From positions 3,118,156-3,182,155 of the forward strand of contig JAJEKV010000032.1 of NCBI GenBank assembly GCA_021234155.1: DNA of 64,000 nt, written 5' to 3'. Below are positions 54,234 through 64,000 of this stretch, in pieces. The notes beneath the pieces are model-generated. The model did not search any database, was not told the origin of the DNA, and was given only the letters and a program-made list of their open reading frames with translations. Every line of letters starts with the position of its first letter. The first letter of the stretch is position 1. This DNA comes from Isoetes taiwanensis (taxonomy: Eukaryota; Streptophyta; Lycopodiopsida; Isoetales; Isoetaceae). Both the position numbers and the translations under genes were made by a program.

Positions 54234-56398
54234 TCATTGCCTATCTTAAGCTTGACTTTGCCAAAGCTTACGATAGTGTCCGTTGGGAGTTCTTGTCTGC
54301 CATGATGTTAGCATTGGGCTGTGGTCCACGCTTCTGAGACAGTCCTTGAAGCTGCATAGGTCAGCACCGGCTCACGGTGGTGTGCGGGGGTGAACCCTCC
54401 GCCTTTTCTCCTTAGGGCGGAGGGGTGCGTCGGGGTGCCCTTTTTTGGCGCCATTTTTGTTTACTGATTGTATGAGGCACTGTCTCGGTTGTTTTGGGCT
54501 GCGGTGGAGGAGGGAGTGGTGGATGGGCCGGATGCGGGATGGTAGCCCGGCAGATTATTAACCCGGTTTGCCGATGACACTTTCCTCTTCTTGGTGGCGA
54601 AGAGAGAATTTCTTGAATGTGAAGGGTTTGTTGGATACTTTCTCCTTGGCCTCGGGCATTCTTCCGGAATTGGGGTAAGTGCTCCACATTATGGGCCCGG
54701 TGACTCTGCCTCCCCCTTGTTTGCCTCTATTCCCTTGGAAGGTGCTTCCGGGTAATGTGTGTACTAAAAAGGCTGTGGGTATTCCCTTTGGAGGGATGTT
54801 TCCATGGGGAGGGTGTGGGATGAGATTTTTTGCGGGGTTGCGTAAACACCTCAATTGGTGGAAGGGTAGCAAGTTGTCCATGGCGGTAGGATCACTATTG
54901 CCAAGTCAGTACTTTGTAGCACTCATGTGTATCTGAAAGATCTGCGATGCTAGCTCCCCGAGGGTAAGATCTGAGGCTTTGGATAAGATTGTTCAAATTT
55001 TGTGTGGGGCGGGGATGATGAAGGGGCGGTTGTTAAAGTGGCTTGGTGGAAGTGTCTCCCGCCCGGGAGGATGGGGGCTTGGCCATTCGGATTTGGCACT
55101 GCATAGTAAGGTGTTGGTCTCCCCAAGTTTGTTTGGAGCATTCTGCGGATGGAGCATATTCTCACTGTGCTTGTATTTGTTGTTGCGATCTCTTCGCCAT
55201 TGTGTGGCGTTTGAGAAGCCGTCATTGCATGTGGATTTGCCCCAGGCATTGTATGGTCTCCGCCTTTCCCACATGCATCCCCTTTTCTCCACCGTGGAGT
55301 GTTGGGGCTTGGGATCATGTGCGTGTGCTCTTCCGCTAGACTATGCCTCGATTTATCACCACTCTTCTCCTTTCTTGTGGGTTCCTCTACCCCTGCGCAC
55401 TTGCCCTTGGTCTGCCATCATGCATGCTTTCGGACCTTGGGCCCGTTAGAGGCGAAGCTTTGTGCTCACCTTGGAGGATTGGTATTGGGGTGGTCAGCTA
55501 GCCGTGGGAGTTCTTCGAGCTCGCTTTTTTTGAGGGGTGTGGCCATATCTATCACGGGAGCACGCGTGGCGGGGAGTATTCCGCTACACATACCTATAGT
55601 CCCTCGGATGATGTGGTGGTGCGGGTTTGGAAGGTTCATCCTGATGTTGTGTCTTCTTGCTTTATGCGGTCTTCTTCTTGAGTCTTTGGCTATTCGCTGA
55701 CACCTTTGCCTCCTTCGAGCAAGTGGTCTCGCAGCCTTTGGGTTCCCCGGATGGCTTCAGTTTGGGCGTGCACATGGAGCTCACTTCTCCCACCGGTTAG
55801 GGTGCTACGTGGCCGTGGTGCACCCGTATCCGAGGTGAATGCCCTTGTGAGTCGGTTTAGGCGGGTGTGAGCCCTCTCACGCCCTTGTTGTGGCCTTCAT
55901 CGTTGAGGCGTGGAGCATTGTCTAGTTTTATGCCCTCACTACAGGCTGCACGGGATTGGGTTAGGGCTCTGTTTCGTGAGGTTGACTAGCCGCCAGTTCT
56001 TTGCTTCATGTGTATCTGGTGCTTGGCGCTCTTGCGGCAAAGCCTTGCATCGTGGCATGGCTTGTTGGTGTGGTTGATTTGGGCGGCGGCGGTTGTGGAC
56101 CTTCGGGGGATTGACTGCGGCCTCTCGATTCCTCGACTTCGGTACAAGCTATTTCAAAGCTTTACGGTGTTCCGGGGAGTAGTAAAAGCGGTTTGCCATT
56201 TGGCGGGACTTCTTGGGTGTTGTAGATGGTGATGGTTGGTTTGTACAGCAGTAGAGTTGCAGTTTTTCTGTGAGTTTGTTGTGGAGTGTCGAGGTATCGT
56301 TGTCTCTTTGGGGCAGTTCTCCTTCCTCCTCACTTGCTTTGTAACATTACCATTCTTTTAATATATTGATGACACAGTTCTTCAAAAAAAAAAAAAAA
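54234..56398 (+). mobile_element. 5'-truncated LINE with poly(A) and target duplication
   Basis: The insert is flanked by ATGCTATCTAG (54223-54233 and 56399-56409), with further A residues on both sides, and ends in a 15-bp poly(A) after GTTCTTC. It begins mid-RT (LDFAKAYDSVRWEFLSAMML) and contains RFADDTFLFL (about 54564-54593), the catalytic F-ADD motif, then LINE Pol C-terminal sequence with stops in all frames. Truncation at the 5' end and a long TSD are hallmarks of target-primed reverse transcription. The 3' end resembles that of the LINE at 41-42 kb. Confidence 0.92.
54240..54610 (+). pseudogene. LINE reverse-transcriptase palm fragment
   Basis: LDFAKAYDSVRWEFL (RT motif A, with its catalytic Asp) and FADDTFLFL (motif C) lie only about 300 bp apart. 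Intact elements have roughly 100 codons between them, mostly retained here, but in shifting frames with stops. Confidence 0.8.
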
Positions 56399-56923
56399 AT
56401 GCTATCTAGATTTTGGTTTGCTCGTTAAGGGCAAGCTTTTGCTCATGTGGGTATTGAGCTTACTTTGAGTATATGCTAGTATATACTCAAATATTCGTCC
56501 TGACTGGTCTAAACCTGCAATACCAGGTAACTTTGCCCGTAAGATTTTCTCCACAGTTTCCATCCTCTGTTTGGCCATAAAACATATCCTCCTTTGCCAG
56601 ATTGCATCGTAGTATATTCAATTCTAGCCTCGAATTCATAGCAGTAGGTAGATATTAAACTGGTGTTCTTTGTAAATTCCTATTTGTTGCATTCTGTTCA
56701 GAACTTGAAGTTGTAGCTTGTCTTAAGTATTTGCTGATATGAGCCGAGTTATTCTATCAGGCATATCGAACAAATATCTTGTACATGATAAAAAAGACAT
56801 GACGAAACAAGAGAGAAGACATGGAACAAGAAGCCACCAAGAGTAACTTTTCTAATTTAAAAAAAAAAACCTCAAAATCATTGCCCCATCATAGTTCACA
56901 AGTAATGAGATGCTTCCGTTGTT

Positions 56924-57072
56924 ACTAAGAGAGATTTTGTTATGATTTTTCAGTTCTATAAAAAGGGAGAACAAAGCAAAAGTTACAGTTGTTCCCAACT
57001 AAGAGAGATTTTGTTATGATTTTTCAGTTCTATAAGAAGGGAGAACAAAGTAAAATGTTACAGTTGTTCCCA
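56924..57072. repeat. Tandem duplication, two units of 74-75 bp
   Basis: ACTAAGAGAGATTTTGTTAT..CAGTTGTTCCCA is repeated at 56924 and 56998 with four differences. 57.1-58.6 kb otherwise shows no gene. Confidence 0.9.
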
Positions 57073-58625
57073 TTATGACAAATTACCAGGGTCCCATTTT
57101 TTCCATATAGCAATCACCACACAACTACCATTAACATTATTAACACAAACCATTGCATTTAACAAATTTAAATTAAAATCCCCCTTAACACTAGACATGT
57201 CCCATGATGGACCATTAAAGGGCATTTTGAAGGTTCACAAAAAAAATCAGCCAAACCCTTTCTAGGAGTTCATATATGGCAGTCATGCTTCACATAAAAA
57301 ATACACAAAAATGTATCAGCTCCCATTCTTGTGAGTTATGCTCTAGCAAACCCAAGGGGGTCAAGTACCAAAAGCTTCATGTTCACACAAAGTAAAACTG
57401 TCTTAATGAAAAGATTTTTTGATTTTTTTGGTTATAATGTTATTTTTCTACACGAGATATAGAGCAAAGCACAAAAAACCACATCTCAATTCGAACTCTG
57501 TGAAGGACGATAGAGCAATTCAAACATGACAGGGTCAAAATTGTCCTCTTTTTCCGAGAACCAATCTCGGTTCCTTAAAGCGCTTGTGATATAAAAACAA
57601 CAACTTTCAGAAGGAGATCAATTTTGAGTCCATAGTTGGCATATCCTATAAAAATATTTGTTGACTTTAGATTTGATGTTTTGACTTTTACTTCTGTTTT
57701 CAATTTTAGGGAATTTATACAAATGGATAGTATTGCTACATATGAGTCTAGGTTGTCCTCCAAAAAATCACATTATGAAAGTTTATAAGGATATGAAACC
57801 AATGCAAAAACAAGCTCGTGGAAAGAGCAAAAGACATGGTAAAAAAAAACAAAAACAATATCTGTACCTACCCATTACTGGTCCGTAGTTCATTAAAAAA
57901 TTGATAATATCCTTATGTTAGTCCATTTCAAGTTGAGCTTTGGGACACGAGTAGCTCTTGGACCACTTTCTTCACAAAAAATATTTGTTGTTCATTATCT
58001 TAAGGATTGTACTAGAATAGATAGCATCAATTATATTATATCTTCCATGTTTGTCCAGAATTATGTATAGTGTATTCTTTTAGTAAATATTAAGGTTAAC
58101 ATGACTTATTTAAACTCCAAAAAATCATGAAACTATAGCTCTTATAGTTAGCAACCCATAGTCACAAAAATTAAATCAAAACTTGTTATAATGCGAGAGT
58201 AACAATTCTTAAACCTCAAACAGCTTTTTTGACCAAAATAGGGTTTGGCGGCTTCCACTGATTTCAAATGATAGCAAGAAAATATGGGAACATAAAACTC
58301 AATGTATTCTATGATAAACAGGCAAATACCTCCAACTTTAGCAAGGTTTAGATCACTTTATGCTAGAAATATCGAAGAAGGCAGTTCTGGACTGGTGCAG
58401 AAACTGCCAAATTCTCCAATGTTTGAGCAATCACCACAAGGTATAGGTGACCCCATTGGTCTTGAGATTCTCAGAGATCATTAAGAAATAAGTAAAGACT
58501 CAAATGATGGTGGTATATTATAAAATGGAAATTTCTTTCGTGAGTTACATGGGTTTAAGTGGCAGAGGTCATGTGGGCTAGTTCTGGTCCATGGATCAGG
58601 AATGGTCCCAGGGACAGGTCTAGTG

Positions 58626-58923
58626 TTAAACCCCCTTTGGTTTGGGTGCATATTCACACGGGGGGTTACTCCGGGCAACGAGAGCTGTCGGATGGGCATA
58701 TTTGCCCTTTATTCCAAGATCTGGACCGTACATAGCAATCCTCGTTTGTGGGGTATGCATGTACAAGTTTTTGTATACTGTATATTAAGGTTTGCAAAAT
58801 ACTGTAAGGTTTGATAGAATGTACTTAATGGTGTTAATTTTGTACATGTATTGTAAATATATTTTTGGGGCTCTTGCTGCCCTACGTACGTGTGAATATG
58901 CACCCAAACCAAAGGGGGTTTAA
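58626..58923. mobile_element. MITE with perfect 35-bp inverted repeats and TTAA ends
   Basis: Positions 58626-58660 and 58889-58923 are perfect reverse complements, starting TTAAACCCCCTTTGG. The 298-bp element has no coding sequence. If the outer TTAA is the target site, the inner ends are ACCCCC, which would fit a piggyBac-like TTAA target. The low divergence of the arms suggests a recent insertion. Confidence 0.85.
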
Positions 58924-59552
58924 GGGGGATTTTAATTTAAATGTGTTAAATGCAATGGTTTGTGTTAATAATGTTAATGGTAGTTGTGTGTTGATTGCTA
59001 TATTGAAAAAATTTTTGGGCCCTTCGGGCCCTAACAAAAGCAAACGTAGATAAACTTTAAGGGCCTAAATCATTAAACAACCTACTCGTATGAACAGCAG
59101 TTTAGTAAAACTAATGGCAACGACATTTGGCATTACTTGGGGCTTGTGCTTTTAGTCTCAATTTCCTAGAAGAGCTACTTGGAAATGAGAAGGCTTCCTA
59201 TTCTGAAATGTAAATATGAAGCACAACAAAATTGGAACCAAGTATGTATATATGTATAATCCATAGTTTTAACAAATAGTTCTAACAAATGACAGAATAT
59301 ATTCTCCAGCCATCCCCATTGGGCTGCAACCAAATATTCTAAACTAATAGACCATATAAGTAGCTTTTTAATATATGAAACAATCAAACCTGCAATTGCG
59401 GCAACCTGCAAGCCTGGTAATTTCCAAAGCTACTGTTTGTCCATTCACACACAAACGGGAGGAGACATTACAATCGGATTTTCTGTGCTCAGGATTTTCG
59501 GTCTGTTTATTCCGTGTTATTTTCACAGAATTTACCTGAACAAAATAAATCA

Positions 59553-59765
59553 AATAAGGTTCAAATAAGGTTCTATACTTGGATGGTATCCTGCTGAGAG
59601 CATATCAACTATGAACCTTTGACACTCACCAATTGAGGCAGCCTGCACTAGTTCAATAGCTAGTGCGGGGTTTTGAAACATCCTTTCAAGCTGTTGGATC
59701 ACATCGTTTTGCAACTGCATAAAAACATCATCACGTACTCCCAGAGTAGAAAGCAAAGTAATAAC
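59553..59765 (-). pseudogene. RNA-dependent RNA polymerase (RDR) exon fragment
   Basis: After an acceptor GGTCAG (59766-59771) the minus strand reads VITLLSTLGVRDDVFMQLQN, then QQLERMFQNPALAIELVQAA and MLSAGYHPSIEPYL. This corresponds to the plant RDR region following the catalytic core (usual form: RQIITLLS.LGV.D.VF...Q, GY.P..EP.L). RDRs make double-stranded RNA in gene silencing. The catalytic DLDGD exon is not found here, and the following exon is unrecognisable, so it is only a fragment. Confidence 0.65.
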
Positions 59766-60825
59766 CTGACCATGGTAAAAATTAGTGGCTAGCCAAATGG
59801 CGATTTTTTAAGGGGTCTAGGCAATTTTTGCGGCAAATTTTATGAAGAGAGATTTCTTTCCAAAAAATAAAAAATAGCCATAGTTAAAACAAGTACTCCA
59901 TTATTTTTTTAGGATTAGCCAAACTATTTTCCCCCTTTTCCTTAAAGAAAACGGGATTAGCCTTTCTTTACATTATAATATTTATATATTAAATTATTAA
60001 TAGCCAATTAAAAATGAATTCTTATTATAGACTTTTACACAACCCCACCTACTATTATCAATGATAGTAGTTTTTCACACTATTAAATTTCTATTATATA
60101 TACCACATATGCATCTTCAAAAAGGAATGGTAAGAGATGGCCAATATCCCTCTAGATACCCGAGTTGGTTGCATAACATCTTCCTTCAAGGGTTAGAGAT
60201 AAGTGCAATTTGATCATCATATCTACAAGGTGTTGTTGCATTGAATGTACTTCAGACTATGGATGTTATAAGCTATGTTGTGAGCTTCTATTAAAAGTTT
60301 TTCAATATTATTGTATGTTCCTTGATTGTTGATTATTATTTGTAATTGTAGTACAATATATCTAAAGCTACAAAATTTAATATATATTTTTTGCTTTTTC
60401 TAGTTAAAAAAATAGCCAAGTGAAAGTTTATAGTGCATAATTCAAAAGTTTCGCCAAGTCCAAATATATATAAATGTAATAATCATAATAATTTTAGCCA
60501 AATTAATATCATAAAATACTGTAAAACTTTGAAAAATAGCCAAACCATTTTTTATGAAAAAATATATAGTATGCTTAATTTTTTCCCTGAACCTGACGGT
60601 TCAAGAAGCATGGAATATATTTTGTCCAACACACAATGGCTTCACAGTTGCCTCTTGTCCCTATGGTAAAATGTGAATGGATTGAAAAGCCATGCTACTG
60701 CAAATAACATGCATTGCTTTTCTTTCATGCCATGTAACTTCAGCAAGGCATAAATAAAATTGCCCACCAATAGGTCTGCATTATGTCACCACACTGTTTG
60801 TCTTAAATCTATGGAAGAAACCTAC

Positions 60826-60920
60826 TTGGTATTATCAGCATTTACTATGCTTGGAAAATTGCATGCCAAATGAATTCCTCCATGAAGTAAGACACCAAAT
60901 GCTATGGCAGATGCAATAAG
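60826..60920 (-). pseudogene. RBOH: NADPH oxidase (RBOH) transmembrane exon fragment 2
   Basis: Between acceptor AATGCAG and donor GTAGGT the minus strand reads LIASAIAFGVLLHGGIHLAC and NFPSIVNADNT. This is the ferric-reductase transmembrane helix of respiratory burst oxidases (family form IA..I...LH...HL.CDFPR), including both histidines, of which one coordinates haem. Phase 0 entry matches the end of the other fragment at 61000. No downstream FAD or NADPH-binding exons were found. Confidence 0.8.
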
Positions 60921-60999
60921 CTGCATTATAGAACACAAAAACAGCCTTAGAAAGGATTCTTAAAAGGTAAGAAAATCAAAGCAGTAAAATTATGCTGAC

Positions 61000-61129
61000 C
61001 TTATGAAATTGGATATTATCATCTAACGGAAGAATCGGCCCTAAAAAGGTAGATCGGAGCCAGGTTATCAAGTTTCTACAAACTGGAAGTAAAATTATTG
61101 ACATGTTCAATTTACGTCTCTGCTGCACC
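61000..61129 (-). pseudogene. RBOH: NADPH oxidase (RBOH) transmembrane exon fragment 1, frameshifted
   Basis: After acceptor GTCTAG the minus strand reads GAAET, loses two bases, then [20 protein letters not shown] and [13 protein letters not shown] before donor GTCAGC. Family proteins read [20 protein letters not shown] at this site, so the missing TTA-type codon bases are a clear 2-nt deletion. Together with the exon at 60826-60920 it covers two transmembrane segments of plant superoxide-producing oxidase. EF-hand and dehydrogenase domains are absent. Confidence 0.85.
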
Positions 61130-61139
61130 CTAGACACAG

Positions 61140-61370
61140 AATCCCATTATGTGAAAACTACTTCTGTATAAACTTCCATGTGAAGAGCCCGATCATGGTA
61201 AAAAACCAGACCATCAAAACCCACGTTCACGGCATAGCACTTGGCTTTGCGAATAATCAGCTGCGGCAGGTTTCTTCTCTTTGAAGGGATCAAAATTTGG
61301 CTATAACTCTGCAGTGACCCACTATCAAATGCTGATGCTATTGGCCCTCTCATTAAACTCTTCAGTTGGG
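61140..61370 (-). other. Unidentified coding-like segment next to the RBOH fragment
   Basis: The minus strand is open for 68 codons (ILIPSKRRNLPQLIIRKAKC, YAVNVGFDGLVFYHDRALHM) and stops 10 bp or so before the RBOH acceptor. It does not look like the RBOH sequence that should precede it. It may be another captured piece or intron sequence. Confidence 0.25.
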
Positions 61371-61948
61371 AGACCTGCCAGCTAGTTTTTTTAGCCTTTT
61401 CACGTTTCTAGACCGTTGAAAACAAAAAAATGTCTACCAGCTGATGAGAAAAGAAGCTTTTCTGTCCGTGTATGGAACCTCCATATGACTATCCTGCCAT
61501 TCTCCATAAACAATAAGTGCCATTCGAAGTGCTCCAGCCACCAACAGTACCACAACCTTTTTTCCACATCCACAAAGAAGCCTCACGAAGTTGGCTTGAA
61601 GAAAATGCAAGGAATCGAAAGCTTTTTTGCAAACCCTAATCCACACAACCCTAAAAATAATGAAAGGATATTCACACCCACCACCACCACAAGATTTGCC
61701 CCCTTTTCTAAAATCAACGGCTAACAAAAGGGTGCATTCTAGAAATACTATTTAGTACACCTGGATGAATATGCCTTGTTATAATGCTAGGTATTCGTGG
61801 TTCATACGAAGATTTCATGTTTGATCCAAAAGCCGATTATGCACATGTCACATTCTTGTGTTTCTTGAATGGAATAGTCTACTAATAATAAATAGGACTT
61901 CGAAAGGAGATTGAATTAACAAATTTGGTGCAAAACTCAGTGTTTTTA

Positions 61949-62428
61949 GCCCCACCCCTCACAGAGTGCGCCCAGACCAAATCCGCCCAGGCTCCCGCAC
62001 ACTGTGTAAGTGGTCGAGCACTGATCTATGCCAAAACTTGTCTAAATGCAGAAAGTAAGAGCACCATTTGACTCAGCTCACCTTGTTTAGTAGGATTTGA
62101 CCCTTAGATTGTAGAAATTGGCCAACCCAAACTCAAATGGAGCCCCACCCCTCATAGAGTGCGCCCAGATCAAATCCGCCCAGGCTCGGATTTGATCCCC
62201 GCGCACTGTGTGAGTGGTCGACCCCTAAACTAGGCCAAAACTTGTCCAAATGAAGCAAGTAAGGACACAATCCCACCTATCTCGACGAGATATGCAGGAT
62301 TCTATCCTTAGTTTGCATGTTTGGCATCATCTTTGACCCAAACAAGGCCCCACCTCTCACAGAGTGCGCCCAGACCAAATCCGCCCATGCTCGGATTTGC
62401 TCCTCGCGCACTGTGTGAGTGGTCACAC
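61949..62428 (+). repeat. Three direct repeats of about 200 bp with hairpin-forming core
   Basis: Cores at 61949, 62142 and 62347 share GCCCCACC(C/T)CTCA, AGAGTGCGCCCAGA, CAAATCCGCCCA and GCGCACTGTGTGAGTGGTC. In copies 2 and 3, CAAATCCG pairs with CGGATTTG, and the outer GAGTGCGC pairs with GCGCACT, giving nested stems. The repeats sit 150 bp upstream of a TATA box and an unidentified ORF, so they may be an LTR or promoter array. Confidence 0.85.
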
Positions 62429-62597
62429 TAAAATTTTCCTAACTTGGCCTAACTTTCTCCAAGTTAGACGAAATTTGTTGTAATAAGATCCTTAGGATGT
62501 ACTTCTTAGCATGATTAGCATGTCTTTTGCATAGCAATACCTTAGAATCATAGGTTTTCCACAAACCCTAAAATTTCTCAAAATTAGGGTTTTGCCT

Positions 62598-62603
62598 ATA
62601 AGT
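62598..62603 (+). promoter_or_regulatory. Putative TATA box upstream of the right-edge ORF
   Basis: GCCTATAAGTAGACC at 62595-62609 lies about 110 bp before the ATG at 62715 and just downstream of the triple repeat. Spacing suits a plant core promoter. Confidence 0.45.
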
Positions 62604-62714
62604 AGACCACAACCCTCAATTGCATCCTACACCTTTGCTCCTCACTCCAAGCCGATTTTCTAGGCCCCTAAGGCGCTTTCCCATCTGTTTGATATCCCCA
62701 GCTGCTCACATACC

Positions 62715-63999
62715 ATGGCAACCACTGCTTTTAGGCGATGGTACAGCGCCACAGCTCATGCGACCGAGGCCGACATCAACTCCGTCTTCGCCGTCTTCCA
62801 GAAGGATAGGACCGTCTCTGGTAGAGATCCCACCCTGCATGGGATATTTTGCCCCAAGCATGGCCCTCAAGACAGCCCTGCAAGACATCCCCAACATAGA
62901 TAAATACCTAGAAAACAAGGTGAACCGCTTGCCCAATTATATGTCTATATCTGTCAATAGGAGGAGATATTTTTCTTATACCGCAGCCATAGCCATCTTC
63001 CTATCTCATCGAGGCCAAACCCAGATGGGAGAATCCTATGTGCAACCCTTAGACATCGAGCCAATGGCCATGGCAGCAGCTGAAGAGGAGCAGATGCGCC
63101 TTGCTTATGAGGAGGCAGAGCAAGAAGAAGACGAAGGACGCGAGTCGGACACAGAAGACATCGACCTAGTACAGGAAAGGCAACAAGCAGAGCAGCAACT
63201 CCAACTCTCTGGGCAAGGAATTACAAGCTTGACCCCAGTGATTATACAAGGAGAGGCATACTTAAGCCTCCATGATATCAAGAACCTCCCCGAGTGCCGA
63301 GATAGGGGCTACAGGGTAGATGAACTTCTGCACCTCCTATGACAACAGCCTGATCTCGACGACTTCATCGACAGAGAAACTCAGGACTTTCCCATCAGCA
63401 TAAGGGAAGCCAGAACATACACCGGCCAGACATCGACAGATATTGAAGCCTACACCGGCATCAGACAGATGATGGCTGAGCGAGAGTTGCCGTCGGAAGA
63501 GGAGTTCTTGGCAATTCAGGAGCGCATGGGAATCAAGGGAAAATCAACGTCCGCACTCCTACCTAGCACATCGGCATCGGCACCACGACAAGCTGAGGGC
63601 AGCATCAACCTGACAGCTTCCATGTATCGCGACTTCAGAGAAATGGAGGAACTGCCAGTTGACGAGTACTCCGGAAGACATAGAGCAGCCTTCAGATCCG
63701 GCGAAGAGACAGGGCATGATAAAGCCCTTAGGTTCTACCTCCCATTGCTTGTAGATGGAAGTATAGCGGTTATACACAGCCAATTCAGCCCACGGGGTGA
63801 AGAAGGAGTCTTCATGCTCATCGCTCTCTCAGGATTCGGAAGTCATGCTCGTATGGCCCCAAACATCGATCATGTCGTCCTTGTCAAGAGAACGATAGCA
63901 TTAAGCATCTTCGACTTCACAGTCCCCTATAGACGGCGGGCGATTGGCGATTACCGCTACCAAGCCTACACTTCCATGGATGTATGATTGAAGACTTGG
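62715..63999 (+). CDS. Unidentified long ORF of a probable element, partial at right edge
   Basis: Coding starts MATTAFRRWYSATAHATEAD (62715) and passes by a frameshift near 62850-62900 into the frame that reads LQDIPNIDKYLENKVNRLPN, an acidic/glutamine-rich stretch (AYEEAEQEEDEGRESDTEDI), and, beyond an in-frame TGA at 63340-63342, PSEEEFLAIQERMGIKGKST and HDKALRFYLPLLVDGSIAVI. A second in-frame TGA is at 63985-63987, after which the frame is still open. Both stops could be CGA changed to TGA. Length and leader suggest a polyprotein of a retroelement or an old endogenous pararetrovirus. I find no diagnostic motif, so family is open. Confidence 0.45.
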
Positions 64000-64000
64000 T

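Overview
This window is nuclear DNA of a large, repeat-rich seed-plant genome. The gene families are plant ones: a G-type lectin receptor kinase, an NADPH oxidase (RBOH) fragment, a GAPDH fragment and a plant-type RNA-dependent RNA polymerase fragment. Introns are GT-AG, and most of the sequence is nested transposable elements of plant lineages (Ty1/copia, a Ty3/gypsy of Tat/Athila type, CACTA, LINE, TRIM, MITEs). The large, mostly silent, TE-dominated layout would suit a gymnosperm, but nothing in the window proves that.

Left part (1-14.9 kb): a minus-strand host gene of unknown function, with a 5' UTR exon and at least three coding exons. Intron 2 holds a 12.9 kb Ty1/copia element (351-13268, TSD AATAC). 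Inside its integrase gene sits a 7.5 kb DNA transposon (3119-10614, TSD TAAT). That transposon carries a 19-bp minisatellite and the C-terminal end of a PIF1-like helicase. 14.9-17 kb is AT-rich spacer with short repeats. 17.3-20.65 kb is a decayed CACTA transposase gene (plus strand) with its right terminus. A 2.6 kb non-autonomous TRIM/LARD element (20650-23211) abuts it.

Middle (25-35 kb): a tandem duplication of about 1.2 kb leaves a truncated lectin-kinase pseudogene (26203) ahead of the full gene (27481-34722). The full gene is split by a 4.6 kb copia element (27900-32535). The TSD GAGCT lies in phase on both sides, so the coding frame is otherwise open. The element's 3' LTR supplies a TATA box and an in-frame ATG to the kinase half. 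35-42 kb holds gene scraps on the minus strand (GAPDH C-terminal exons and a spermidine-synthase/methyltransferase-like piece) plus two LINE remnants.

Right part (42-64 kb): an 11 kb Ty3/gypsy element on the minus strand (42047-53092) with gag, pol, a decayed extra sense ORF next to the 3' LTR, and an antisense gene-like unit with TATA box, 94-codon ORF and AATAAA signal. It is followed by a 5'-truncated LINE with a clear TSD (54234-56398), a 298-bp MITE with perfect 35-bp inverted repeats, adjacent RDR and RBOH fragments, three 200-bp repeats that can fold into hairpins, and the start of an unidentified long ORF that runs off the right edge. Many coding blocks carry 1-2 nt frameshifts. Some may be real decay and some may be assembly errors.
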